Assembly: GCF_902150065.1 (NCBI RefSeq)
Contig: NC_043987.1
Coordinates: forward strand, 25,261,987-25,325,986
Source of the DNA: Myripristis murdjan
Taxonomy: Eukaryota; Chordata; Actinopteri; Holocentriformes; Holocentridae
DNA: 64,000 nucleotides
Reading direction: 5' to 3'
The notes under the pieces were generated by a model. That model saw only the letters and a list, made by a program, of their open reading frames with translations, searched no databases and was not told where the DNA came from. A program made the position numbers and the translations under genes. Below are positions 38,464 through 48,399 of this stretch, piece by piece (the first letter of the stretch is position 1; the number at the start of each line of letters is the position of its first letter).

Positions 38464-40751
38464 AGACACAGGGTTAGGTAGCACTTGATAACATGAAACA
38501 AAGGCACAGCAAAAGATGCCATGTAATAGAGAAGCAGGGATGGTGTTTGTTCTCACCTGCAGTCTTTACATGGTGTCGAGGCGCCAGATGCAATTTTCTT
38601 GGGTGCGTGCTGGTAAGGGCCTTGAGGTCCGACATTACTATGAAATAAAACAGAAACAAAACAGAGGTGAATGGATTAGTAACATGCAGGAGCTAGAGAG
38701 TGAGATTAGAGAGAAAATCTAATTGGCTGTAAGCCAGGGGTCCTATTTTTTCCTGGCTCGGGCTGCATCTGCTGTTTACATCAACAGAAGAAAACCTGCA
38801 TGTTATCTACTATGTGGTCTTATGCTCATCTCTGACATTACATAAAACAAAGAAAATGAATGCAATATATCAAAGTGACTGTCAACTGCTGCCTCAAAGG
38901 TGCTGAACTACTGTGTGACTCCCAGCCGGGTGTGTGTTTGTAACAGTGACTGAGAGTCGTCGTGGTTACAACACACGCCCTGCTTAAATAATGCAGTTTC
39001 CTGAGCAAAACTGACTGCTAAACTAATTTAAGAACGAAATGTTCTTGACGTGACATGCTGGTGACACATAGTGATGATAAATATTAAGTGCAGGTGGACA
39101 CATTTTCTGCATGTTTGCAGGGCTTTTGTATTTTTCCATTGCGTGTTCGACTTTCTGTGCAACCAAGTTCCTGTAGAAAAGAACAAACAAACAATAACAC
39201 TTGAGGGCTTTGCACACTTTAGGCCTAATTAAGGCTTAAGCATGGTGTACATATTTTCTTACTGTCAGCACAGCCTACATGACAAGTGAAACATACAATG
39301 CATTTCTGCCACTCACAAGTATATTGACTTAGCCAAACACCACAGATATCCTGTGGCAGAAGATCAAATTCACCATACTGGCCACTTCATGAGTTGTGCT
39401 TTAATAAAGTCCTTTCAAAAGGCTTTGCTAATCATTAACATATTTGGGGTAGCTATGTTTGCTGACAATGAATTAAAAAAAAAAAAAAGCATTCCGTCTG
39501 GTTTAGATGATGAGAAATAATTACCAATACTGTACATGAATGAGTTACTCTTCACAAAAAAAGTGAAGAGATTGAAGTGAATGTTCACCCTACAACAACA
39601 TTTGACCCAAAACTGCAGCTATACACACACACACACACACACACACTGTAGGTGAGAGATGTGCCCGCTGCATGTAAAGAGCATTATTTTTTAATTGTTT
39701 TGAAATGGCGACCTGCCCATTCAAGGTGGATTTTTTTTGGCATCAGAACAATCATAAGTGGAGGCATGTCTCATCGCAGACAGTGCAACAGACAGTGGAA
39801 AAAGTGCCAGTCTGATGCAATACGAATAACCTGAGTCTGAGGCCTGGACCGAGCCAAGACATAGGAGTCAAGTTGCTGCAGCTGTCTGGAAAGAACTTTT
39901 CATATTTCCCCCTGTCATAAACACACCGTACCAAGGTAAACAAACACAGCGCATCCATCAGAAGTGTTTTCGTTTCAGCACGACACCGTCTACTGCCACA
40001 AAACATTTAGTTCCCTTTTACCGACCTCACGTACAAACTTGTGACAGTGTTGTATTTATGCCATAAAAAAAAGCATTGCATGCAATCCATTTGTAAAAGC
40101 ACATAAACATCAAATCAACCAGTGGCTGTAAGAGCAGATTGTAAAAATGGTGGAGTTTAAACTGTGCCCTCTCTCAAAGTGAGTCATACATTAAACCACA
40201 GAGACGTCTGGGTTCATCAGGAAATGCATACTCATTTGCCTGAAACTCCCCTAAAACAACAACACAAACCCCCTAAATGGCTTCCTCTTTTTGAACTTTC
40301 TGAACACAAAGCTATCATTCCTCAGTGGTTTCATGCATGACAACCCACAGCAACGTGCTTGGCAGAGCCGTAGTGTGCCGAGGACACTGACAGTTGCACG
40401 GAAGTGTCAGACTCTGACTCGTTTCACTTCCACATCCACTTCTCGCACCCAGCGATGCACGAGCGCCATTACACACTTGCAATTCTGGCATTTCATTCAC
40501 CAAGTTCAATTAGGAGAAGCAGCGGAGGCAAGGATCCCGCTGCCCAGGCACGCCCGCATGTCTGACTACCATGACTACTAAACCCACATCTTGCCCAGGG
40601 AGCTGAGGAGCCCGAGTTAGAGGTGTGTGCATGTGCGAAGCCGGGCTTACCTGTAACTGAACACATACAAGAAGACAGCGGTCAGCAGGGTCCCCAACAT
40701 GAGGAAGGTGAGCGTACAGGAGAAGAGCAGCTTCAACACTACGCCCCTCAT
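32090..40751 (-). CDS. st8sia6-like: Alpha-2,8-sialyltransferase, ST8SIA6-like (whole gene, short-stem model)
   Basis: This gene encodes a Golgi type II membrane enzyme expected to move sialic acid from CMP-sialic acid onto a sialylated acceptor in alpha-2,8 linkage. Model, high to low coordinate: 40651-40751, 38557-38637, 38313-38390, 37237-37381, 34370-34482, 32693-32785, 32090-32567. These add up to 1089 bases, an exact 362 codons plus stop; human ST8SIA6 has about 398 residues. All junctions obey GT..AG and the phases agree. Sialylmotif L ([17 protein letters not shown]...NPS), motif S ([16 protein letters not shown]), motif III (HYYD) and motif VS (HTMPAEFE) are intact. The luminal pieces WKRQEEN and QANTPVG match ST8SIA6 best. 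The fish-only ST8SIA7/8 groups remain possible, and only a tree could decide. A candidate poly(A) signal on this strand is tttatt at 31598-31603. Optional further stem exons and a second first exon are listed separately. Confidence 0.88.
32693..32785 (-). CDS. st8sia6-like: Sialyltransferase exon, second half of sialylmotif L
   Basis: The 93-base exon encodes [20 protein letters not shown] and then [10 protein letters not shown]. This is the ST8SIA block CNLPP...[14 protein letters not shown]. The acceptor is ttgttcag and the donor aagtgagt. It starts with G, completing the Arg codon of the previous exon, and ends AA, completed to Lys by the next exon. Confidence 0.95.
32940..33790 (-). mobile_element. 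5'-truncated LINE with restriction-like endonuclease tail (R4/Rex6-like)
   Basis: Minus-strand translations include [18 protein letters not shown], a CCHC finger, and then [20 protein letters not shown] with VDKRQ and VIDVAIP, a PD..D endonuclease signature. This finger-plus-endonuclease order is typical of R2/R4-type LINEs. A GATA microsatellite next to actttattgatccc sequence interrupts the element at about 33430-33480. It lies in the intron after the motif L exon and is a fragment. Confidence 0.7.
34370..34482 (-). CDS. st8sia6-like: Sialyltransferase exon, first half of sialylmotif L
   Basis: The 113-base exon encodes [19 protein letters not shown] and continues [18 protein letters not shown], which is the core CMP-sialic acid binding motif L. 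The Cys of DTCAV forms the family's conserved disulfide with motif S. NSS is a potential N-glycosylation site. The acceptor is ggttccag (phase 0 junction) and the donor cag|gtggga (phase 2). Confidence 0.94.
34660..34732 (+). pseudogene. tRNA-like (Cys-type) pseudogene in a sialyltransferase intron
   Basis: gggtgtagctcagtggcaga is a near-perfect A box region and cctgttcaactctc a B box, in plus orientation. The anticodon stem does not pair. It could be a retrocopy or a SINE head. Confidence 0.5.
36075..36500. repeat. Imperfect tandem duplication in the sialyltransferase intron
   Basis: gtgccagtgtggctc...tttgcc, aaaatcctgtggatttt, and ctgcctatgcaaat at 36075-36215 recur in order at about 36375-36500. 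Non-coding. Confidence 0.65.
37237..37381 (-). CDS. st8sia6-like: Sialyltransferase exon, stem-to-catalytic junction (QANTPVG)
   Basis: The 145-base exon encodes [20 protein letters not shown] and continues [20 protein letters not shown]...FDVFPK. In human ST8SIA6 the matching piece reads S-Q-N-N-T-P-V-G-T-N-M-S-Y, which is the strongest argument for the ST8SIA6 group. The acceptor is ttctccag and the donor aag|gtattc. It begins with A, so a preceding exon ending AG gives Arg. Confidence 0.92.
38313..38390 (-). CDS. st8sia6-like: Sialyltransferase stem exon B1 (WKRQEEN type)
   Basis: The 78-base symmetrical phase 2 exon encodes [20 protein letters not shown] and then NVKVL. The human ST8SIA6 counterpart contains I-I-T-D-I...W-K-R-Q, so this is probably the ancestral stem exon. 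NHS is a potential N-glycan site. The acceptor is ...gtgtcacag, preceded directly by a 65-base (TG)n run on this strand. The donor is gag|gtaaaa. This is the founder type of the repeated exons at 46.5-51.5 kb. Confidence 0.87.
38392..38460. repeat. (CA)n run before the B1 splice acceptor
   Basis: On the minus strand this is (TG)n ending in tcacag at the 3' splice site of stem exon B1. Equivalent runs lie at 46583, 46770-46798, 46940-46979, 50297, 50873-50908 and 51515-51572. Confidence 0.9.
38557..38637 (-). CDS. st8sia6-like: Sialyltransferase stem exon A1 (GPQGPY / PCKDC)
   Basis: The 81-base symmetrical phase 2 exon encodes [20 protein letters not shown] and then TPCKDC. The acceptor is atttcatag and the donor cag|gtgaga. 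A close copy, A2, lies at 51659-51739 with the same boundaries. The two share GPQGPY, the central I-x-S-G and PCxDC, so selection on the protein is likely. The C-x2-C pair could form disulfides, perhaps linking stems. Confidence 0.82.
39102..39170 (-). CDS. Candidate optional stem exon C
   Basis: A 69-base open segment encodes [20 protein letters not shown] and then QK. It starts at a very good acceptor (a T-rich tract ending ttcttttctacag) and could end at a weak donor aaat|gtgtcc. With those limits it is again a symmetrical phase 2 exon of the same size as the B exons, and its V-x-x-K-V-E-H resembles D-K-V-V-E-H of the B copies. It is missing from the parallel duplicated block near 52.0 kb. 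Including it gives a 385-residue protein. The weak donor makes it uncertain. Confidence 0.42.
40651..40751 (-). CDS. st8sia6-like: Sialyltransferase first coding exon 1a (signal anchor)
   Basis: It encodes a short tail [20 protein letters not shown] followed by [13 protein letters not shown]. This is one hydrophobic helix (about residues 7-31) preceded by basic residues, as in type II Golgi enzymes. The donor is cag|gtaagc, phase 2. I chose the ATG at 40749-40751 (G at -3) because it leaves a tail of normal length. An in-frame ATG at 40881-40883 would add 44 hydrophilic residues and cannot be excluded. The flanking sequence is pyrimidine-rich on the plus strand, as expected for a 5' UTR or promoter. 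Confidence 0.78.
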
Positions 40752-40883
40752 ACCTCTCCCTCCCGCTGACGTCCTCGGCTGCCTCCCTTCACCCTCGCCC
40801 GTTTCCTTTACCTTGCTCAGCACTTGCGCTTTCTTATTTACTCCTGCTCTGTTTTCCTCTCCTCTCGAGATTTCCCCTTGCAC

Positions 40884-43800
40884 CCCCTACCAACCCACCC
40901 ACCCACCCCACTCCTCCTTCCCCTACTTCTCCCTCTCCTTCTCCCCAGCTTGTGCCTCACACTCTCTCTGTGTTAATCTTTTGCCTCTCCACGCTGTTAT
41001 TTTTGCTTTTTCTCTCCCCCCCCCACCTCCACCTTTCTTTCTCCTGATCCGGCTAGCTGTCTGGTTTCTCTCTCTCTCTCTCTCTCTCTTTCTTTCTCCT
41101 CCTCTTCGGGTGGATAACAGCACGCCTCCTCCGTTATCAGGCTTCTGGCTCTTGAACAAGCCAGTCCTCTGTATCCTGTGCACCTCTGTTTCAGTCCTTT
41201 ATCTCTGTGTGTCTTTGGATGTCCAGGCAGGCAAAGTCGAGGCTGTTTATTTATTTTTTTCCCCCCCTCTGCTGCTTTACATCCTCCTTCAGTCCTTGTG
41301 GTGTGTGTTTAGTCCGTCCATCTTCATTAAATCTCTCTCTCTCACACACACACACCTTCTGTCTCTCGGTTGTTCATGCAGACATTCTACTTTCCACTCA
41401 AACTAAAGCTGTTGCTCATTCGAATCTCCACCCCCTTCCCCAGAGCCCCAGCCCTCTCTCTGCTCACCCCACCCTCCCCCAGACATCCTCCGCCCACAAC
41501 CCTGAGCCCCTCTCCCCCTTGCACAAAAAGAGCCGGTAGCATGAGTGCCCCGTACTGAATTAGCCCATGGTTTGCCATTATGCCGGTGTGCACGTGTGTG
41601 TGTGTGTGTGTATGTGTGTGAGTGTCAGGGAACTTGTTCAAAGACAATGAGGGCCAGAGGAGGAGAAGGGCAGAGGCTACAGGCCCTATCATATATCTGT
41701 CTTAACTTTTAATGCCTCACACAAGCCCCACACCTACACACACGTTAAGTATACACACCGCCCCGCAGGGTTTCTTTCAGTGTGAGGTTCAACTCTGCCA
41801 GCAGCTCATATCGACTAACGAGACGAGTGAGTTTTTCCTCAGTTTGAGGTTTAGGGAGGGTGTGAGGTAGCCTGGCATCACCAGATGAAGTAAATAAAAC
41901 ATGAGCTTGCAGATTTAGCTGGTTTCCCAAGCTGGGGGGGGAACCTGTTTGTAACATGGCTGCAGTGCTGGCTGGATCACCAGGGAGACGAACACAACAG
42001 GGGAGCGGAAATGAGGGAAACAGAGAGAAACAGAGATAGAGAGAAAGAGAGAGAGAGAGAGAGACAAAGGGAGAGAGCAGACAGAGATGCAGTGTTGATG
42101 CCCCGAGGAGCCATAACTCATCTGCCGTTTGGCTTTTGTTTGGTGACTCTGTATTACCAGCTGTGTGGTGGAAAGAGAATGAAGGGCTGGGGCTGGGGGG
42201 TGATGTTCAGAGACGGTTTCAGGAAGGTATTTGTTCTAGGACAGTCTCTGGAAAATATGCCGAATTGCGCGGTGTGCAATCTGACAGTGAACTCACGCTA
42301 ATCAACGCCACACTCCATCCAACAGACAGCTCTTTTCTCCCCTGTGGACTTGAACCGTGAGATGATGTGCTCTCTTTTCAGTGGTCAACTCCACTGAGGC
42401 GATCATGCCAAGTAACGTTTGCCTGAGGCATTCTGAGTGAGCTGAATTGTGCCAATTCAAGCCAGGCCCCCCCTTCACCCCTTCCTAACCCCTCACCCCC
42501 CTCCCCTCTCAACCCCCCAAAACAATAAAACCTTTAGAAATGTGTTTTTGTTGGCAGATTTCAGGGTGTGCAGTGAACTTTGGCAACTTCCTGTCAGGTT
42601 GGGTGAGGCTGCTTAGCTGGGACAAAAAGTAAAAGAGGCGTAATGAGCAGTAACGATGGCCATGCAACGGATAACGTCAGGCTAATGGCACTGCTGGGGA
42701 CAGACCTCATTAAGGAAACGAAGAGCTGCACTGACACTGCTCTTTACCTCAAACCATTTAGCGGAACATCCAGTCAGGTAATGGTTTCCTGACAGATGAG
42801 CGCCGTCCCCCGCACCCATGGATCTTAGTGGCTTCAGCGAGCAGCTGGGCCTCTCATGGGGAATGTGTGCTATGCGTCTGCAATGTGTTCTGCTGTCCTC
42901 AATTACTGTACCATCTGGACTTCGCATACTTTGACATGTAACACCTACCATGTGACCTCACAAATGATTGAGAGGATGATGGGTGGATGTACAAGTCAAT
43001 TCCAGACTTTATTTCTCATTTTGACGATGTGCAGGGTCAGGGTTTCTCACGCTCGCCCCTCTCTCTACACATGGTAAAAAAAAGTATTTATTGTCTGGAG
43101 CTGGTGTGGAGAAAACTCACTCTTCTCCACAGGCAGTTTCTATCTGAATCTTGTTAAAAAGACAGATAAAGAATTCTCCCCCGGGCAATGGGCCTGCAGG
43201 AGGAAAATACACAGACACGCATGACCTACACGCGTCATAAGACACAATCAGGAATGTGGAGAGAAAATGTGGGAGTAAGATTCGCTCCAGCTTGGAGACT
43301 TCACAGAAACTAGGCTGCGAGTGGGAGAGGGAGTCAGCTCCCCAGAACAATAGGAGCACCATTAAGAGACACACCTTCTGTCTTCAGAGGTCTCTTAAAT
43401 CCAATATCCAGACCTCTCGTCTCATTTCCTCTCATCATAGGAGATGCTGTAGCCTCCCCCACACATCAGTCATTAGCTTATTACAGACAAAGACGCAATT
43501 TCCAGAGAGTTCATAAGCTACTTAAGCACATTAATGCATTTTTCAAGACCACATTCATTATCATGTAACACACTTTCTCAGCGCTGTGCAATACCACGCC
43601 TTGTGCCCCTCAGGCAAACCATATTGGATATCATATTGGATGAATCGTCTAAATGATTGATGTGTGCGACTGATCTATTATTCAGCAGGGCAGAAGTCAG
43701 CACAAAGTGGACAAATTCTAGCATGTTTGGCTGTGAATGAGAGCCTGTTTGTGCCTGTGTTGGCGGTGACAGGGAGCTGGGTTTGTAAAGGGGCACTACT

Positions 43801-46140
43801 GCTTTGATTTCAGTGTATTTGCGCAGGGCTGCACGAGGGCTGCTAAAACATGTTTGCGTAGGTGTTTGTGAGTGTCTGTGTGTGTGTGTGTATGTGCTTC
43901 CTGTCTGACCCAGCCCAGCTGCTCCTGACAGGGAGTCAAGTCACAGCGCGTGATGAGGCTTAGCCTCGGGGTGGCTGGGAAGCAGTTAAGGAGGGTGGGG
44001 GCGGTGGGAGGGGGTGGGGTAGGGCGGTGGGTGGTTGCACCAGCGTGGTTGGGCTGGTGGTGCACTTCTTCATATAGCCCATATGGTGTCATTATCACAG
44101 GACAGGACTAGGATGTGGCAAACCTTTGCAGTCTGAAATGCCACCAACTTTACAGGTCACAGCTCAGCTTTTAGTAGTTAAAAAACTGAGGACTGAACGC
44201 AGCGACGTTTTACAAATTCTACTTCAAGATGATCGGTATAACTTCAATTTTTCATTCAACAACAAAACAAAATGGAGAGCTGAGTTCAATTAAGTTAAAT
44301 TTCTAAGTTTCCCATTTTTAACAGTTTAACAGATTTCGATAGATAGATAGATTTTTTTATATATATTTTGTTAATATTCATATCTTCATATACCCCACAA
44401 GGGAAGCAAACAGAGGGAGGGGCTACACTTCCACCTGACACCCACTTTGCACTGTCTTACTGTCTTCAGCACGTTTGTTTATATTTTAGTTTACTAAAAT
44501 GTGTTTGAAGCAGATCACATCTGTTTTATGTCAGAATGTAGTCGATTATGCCTTAAAACATAAACACACTGTCGTCGAGTTTCCCATTAAATGTTGATTC
44601 ATGCAGTTTACATCCTGAAGGGCTTCACATGCATGAATATACACGTGTACAGTGTGTATACAGCACGTACGTTTAGTGCACTCAAAACAGTGAATGTGGT
44701 GGGTTGTTCACTTTATATTATTTGTGTATTTTTTATATTTGTGTAATTTACTTAAAATACATGTCTTTGTTCAGTTAACATGTTATTTTCTAATAACGTC
44801 CATGTAATTGTGTGTCTTCTTACTGCTACAAAATGTTTTCATGTTGTTGATAACAAAAACATTAAGGTTAAGTGAATTAGGATTGAGATATTTCTTACAT
44901 CTGGAAGGTGGAAGTAATGTAATGCAATGCCAGGTGCCTTAAAGTCCCAATGCAGAAGAAGTTTTAAATCAAAAAGAAGGAGGAGGAGGAGGAGGAGGAG
45001 GAGGAGGAGGAGAACAAGACTGTTTTGAATTTTTGGCTGTTGATCATTCTGAGTTGGAGGAGGGAGGAGGCCATTTCTTTTCATCTGCACCTTTTTTTGT
45101 TGTATTTTCATATTGTGCATGATTGTATTTTGTGTTTGTGGTACAAGACATGTTTTAAATATATATATATATAATTTTTCTTTGGCATGCTTCTTTAGTT
45201 GTAAAGAGCTGGTGGGTCTTGGAAATGCTTAACTTCAGCTGCGTGACCCAGGTCAGGCTGCTTTTATCCTGTCACACACACAGCCTATCTGTGAACAACT
45301 CACCACCGTGAAACCATGCTATAAATAATAATCATATAACTCTATATTGAGTCTATGAACGTTACTCTGCAGGCGACCGCAAGACTGTTTACCGACAGTT
45401 CAACACCTCCAGTCCAGACAAAGCTCTGTATGCGTTTAGCTCTGAGTCGGCTGCTTTTGTAACCGAGTCTCTGTGGTTTGAAGTTTAGTTTAGTTTCAGA
45501 TATCAGGCTTATTTTCCTTATTCTCCCTGTCAGCCAATTTGGCGCTGATAAAATCACTGCTGATATAAACCTATCATCTTCTTCCTGCTGCTTCATATTA
45601 AAATCTTACCATTGGCGAACCAGCAGGAGGCTTTTATTGTGAAGCAGGTACAGAAAATGCTTTGTGTTTGCATGCAAGTTTAACAACCAGATGTTGTTGT
45701 TTTAATTATGATGATGATGATTATGTTGATGAGTCTCTTGTTTATTCATTTTTATACTTTTCTTGTTTTTTCTTTCCTCCAGCTTGTGATTGGCTCCACT
45801 AATCTGACATGACGTGAGCCAAAAAACAGGTAAAATGTGCATTTTGCATTATTAGTATTATTAGTATTAATAATATTTTGTCCTCCTTGACTCCACAGTT
45901 TGGGATCTGCTGCCTTTTCACACTTTTTGAAGATTTAATTTTGGGTTCAGCACTCCTCTGAGAATCAGCTCCTCTTCCAGCCAGTCTTTACCGACCAATC
46001 AGAATCAAGCATTCAACGTAGGCATGTAATAAGCTGTTGTTGTATTATTCATCAATAAACATTTGTCCATCCAATTTTTAGTATCTTAGTAGAATTTACC
46101 CTCTTTTTACATTGCGACAAACATTCAAAATCACTGTTCC
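40884..46140. other. Intron or intergenic DNA between exon 1a and the stem-exon array
   Basis: No coding exon is supported. The first kilobase is pyrimidine-rich with tc and ca microsatellites. There is a (GGA)n run at 44979-45013 and a short at repeat near 45160. I searched for sialylmotif words and saw none, so the distal first exon has no private catalytic domain here. Confidence 0.6.
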
Positions 46141-46509
46141 GGCCCTTTAAGCTGCCATTATAGTTTGAGGAATATGGAAATTTGACCCTGGTAAGTTCCC
46201 GTACTGATTATCTATGTGTAAATCTCCTTCCATGCATACACTTCTTCCTCTATTTATGTAAACGGGGAAGGACTCGCCACTGTTTCATGAGAGTGGGATG
46301 TTGGACCGGGTAAAGACAGGGTGAGCGTATAAATGAGCGTATGGATCAATTTCTCTCGTGCTGTCGAATTTGTCTTGTCAGTTTCTTTTTGCCTAGATTC
46401 TATATCTGAAATGAAAAAAAAAAAGAAAAAAAAAAAGCTGGACAAAAATGATAATTGTTGCTCTTTAACTTTTGGCAAAACTTTTTACAGCGTTCGTGCG
46501 ATTGTTTAC

Positions 46510-46578
46510 CTTTTGACGTTGTCCTCCTGCTTCTTCAGGTTGTCAGGGGGACGCTCTGCTGGTTTGTCAGCATTGTTG
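46510..46578 (-). CDS. st8sia6-like: Repeated stem exon B6
   Basis: The 69-base phase 2 exon encodes NNADKPAERPPDNLKKQEDN and then VK. The acceptor is gtgtcacag and the donor aaaag|gtaaac. Compared with B5 it has lost the VVEHSS core (PAERPP instead) but kept the frame and both splice sites. The TG run before its acceptor is short. Its downstream intron matches the intron after B1 (the gctgccattatag block at about 46150 and 38108). Confidence 0.7.
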
Positions 46579-46724
46579 CTGTGACACACACGCAGAAATC
46601 ACCCATAAAGTAATTCACAAAACACTATAAAGGATTTATGAGGATGAAAAATGATTAGGTAGACTCAGAGGACAGTGGCAGTCAGTGGTTACATTAGCTT
46701 TAACTTTTTACTATATTTATATCA

Positions 46725-46765
46725 AGTTGTCAGAGGAATGCTCCACTACTTTGTCAGCGTTGTTG
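46725..46765 (-). pseudogene. Broken half copy of stem exon B
   Basis: From the acceptor at 46765 this copy reads NNADKVVEHSSDNL, almost identical to B5. It then runs into unrelated AT-rich sequence with a stop codon, and the KKQEDNVK half and donor are gone. A (TG)n run still precedes the acceptor. It is a decayed unit of the exon array. Confidence 0.65.
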
Positions 46766-46867
46766 CTGAGACACACACACACACACACACACACACACGT
46801 AAATGGACATAATTGTTACTCTTTGACTTTTGGCAAAACTTTTCAAAGCGTTCGTGTGATTGTTTAC

Positions 46868-46936
46868 CTTTTGACGTTGTCCTCCTGTCTCTTCAAGTTG
46901 TCAGAAGAATGCTCCACTACTTTGTCAGCGTTGTTG
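46868..46936 (-). CDS. st8sia6-like: Repeated stem exon B5
   Basis: The 69-base phase 2 exon encodes NNADKVVEHSSDNLKRQEDN and then VK. It has a gtgtcacag acceptor preceded by a long (TG)n run and an aaaag|gtaaac donor identical to B6. About 70 bases of intron beyond the donor (cttttggcaaaact block) are shared with B6, showing that exon, intron edge and microsatellite were duplicated together. Confidence 0.75.
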
Positions 46937-46940
46937 CTGT

Positions 46941-46981
<41 letters not shown>

Positions 46982-47057
46982 GCGCGTAAATGAAGGACAT
47001 AATTGTTATTCTTTGACTTTCGGCAAAACTTTTTGCAGCATTCGTGCGATTATTTAC

Positions 47058-47067
47058 CTTTTGACCC
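47058..47067 (-). pseudogene. Stub of another stem exon B, cut by a LINE tail
   Basis: The donor-side flank (cttttggcaaaact-like block, gcattcgtgcgatt, then ttacc) matches B5 and B6, but only about ten exon bases remain. They adjoin sequence encoding a LINE C-terminus on the plus strand. This marks an eighth unit lost by insertion or deletion. Confidence 0.5.
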
Positions 47068-47330
47068 TGCTCAATGAAATGCGTCCGGCTGAGTCAGTGG
47101 CTTCTTTTAAATCTAAGCTTGAAAACATACTTTTATCACACCGCCTCCCCTGATTCTGTTTCTTTTTGCCATTTTTAATTTTTAATGCTGTGTACTTTTA
47201 TTCATTTATGCACTTTAATGTTATGTTATGTTTTATGTGTTCTTGGTTTGCTATGTTAAGGGCTTTGTAACTTTGTTCTGATAAGTGCTACAGAAATGAA
47301 GATATTATTATTATTGTTAAAGACATTAAT
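47063..47330 (+). mobile_element. LINE 3' end (C-terminus and ATT tail)
   Basis: The plus strand reads LLNEMRPAESVASFKSKLEN then ILLSHRLP and a stop, resembling the C-terminus of CR1/L2/Rex-type reverse transcriptases (N-S-L-P..R.A.S...F-K..L). The sequence ends in an (att)n tail. Its insertion truncated one stem-exon unit. Confidence 0.65.
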
Positions 47331-48399
47331 AGTAATAATAATAGTACTAGTAGTGTTACTATTAGTAATATTCAGGTATTTAACTGGCAAATATTAGTTC
47401 TTCAAAAATTTCGCTGTCGTGAAAACACTGGATGAAAGATTTAGCCACAAAGGAGTGGTAAAGCTAAATTTTTAATTCTGAAATTCTTGCAAACTCCGTA
47501 CCAGGATTAGACAGTGAGTCAGATCGTCCTGTTCCCAAAGTAACAGGATGTTAATACACTAAGGTTAATATTGTCACTGCACCCCAGAGAGTTTGAACTG
47601 GAGCAGAACAAACTTTCCTGTTCAAATTAATATAGACAACATGTCATCTTCTCAGCTCACATGCTTCCCTTTCCTGTGTGTGTGTGTGTTTTTTTTCTCA
47701 CGGTAGCAGCTAATTATTTTATTTACCCAAGCTGCCAAACAGTTTCAAGACTGTTCTACTGCAATTCAAGTTCTCTGCCCTTCCTATTTGTTCTCCCAGA
47801 GCATCCATTTTAGTTTCAGTCCAACAGGGGGCGATATTGTCTTCAAACAGACAGGATACAACTCTGATTTGAGCTGCCAAGCGGTTAGGCAATGGTAATC
47901 CTCCTCATCCCATGTTAATTTGTTAATTTCTTCAGATTTATTCTCTAATTCTCTGATGACCTTTCAATAAAAATAATAAAAATAATAATAATAAATAATA
48001 AATTTGGGGTTGCTGGTAGTGCAGAAAAAACATAGAACCTTGGCATTGAATTCATATTTATACAGTTTATGCTGCCATTAAGTGTAACAGGTAAATCCTT
48101 CAGTCTAATCAAATCCTGTTGTGTTTTATACAATAACATGGATTTTTTTTAGATTATTATCTACAATTACCCCAAGGTGTCTGAACCCAGTTTGAGGATT
48201 TTACTTGTGCTGTAGTTAATTTTTCTCCCTGACACAGGACGGTTTAGATGTTCCCCTGCAGTCACTCTCTTCCTCTTTTTCCTCTCTACCTTCAGCTGTG
48301 GCTCTGATGTTACTGATCCATTCTCCTCTGTGTGTGTGAGTGGTTGCGTCTGTGTCTGCTGCATGGATGTGTCTGCCATCTTGAGGCCGGCGTCTAAAC

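Larger units (their letters stand above)
38100..39650. repeat. Duplicated stem block, proximal copy
   Basis: This block (exons B1, A1, candidate C and flanks) matches 51385-52140 in order and strand. Shared landmarks are the cagggttta flank, the (CA)n run, gcaaaagatgccatgtaa, the exon A region, aattggctgtaa, tgactccca and gttcaccct. About 0.6 kb around exon C has no counterpart in the distal copy. The left end (38100-38400) also matches 46140-46600. Confidence 0.75.
46440..47062. repeat. Tandem units of intron edge + stem exon B + microsatellite
   Basis: The order cttttggcaaaact, ttcgtgcgattgtttacc, exon B, (CA)n repeats at about 46440-46600, 46805-46979 and, cut short, 46995-47062. A half unit sits at 46725-46798. 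This is the youngest part of the stem array. Confidence 0.75.

Noticed and set aside
40752-40883. Longer start for exon 1a at the upstream in-frame ATG
   Set aside because: It would give an unusually long Arg/Glu/Gly-rich cytoplasmic tail; the ATG at 40749-40751 gives a normal type II anchor. Not excluded, only less likely.
40699-41406. Plus-strand 235-codon frame rich in Ser, Leu and Pro
   Set aside because: It is the antisense of exon 1a plus pyrimidine-rich microsatellite sequence.
45342-45596. Minus-strand frame beginning KQQEEDD, superficially like a stem exon
   Set aside because: No tcacag acceptor or (TG)n run precedes it and the rest has no resemblance to the stem exons.
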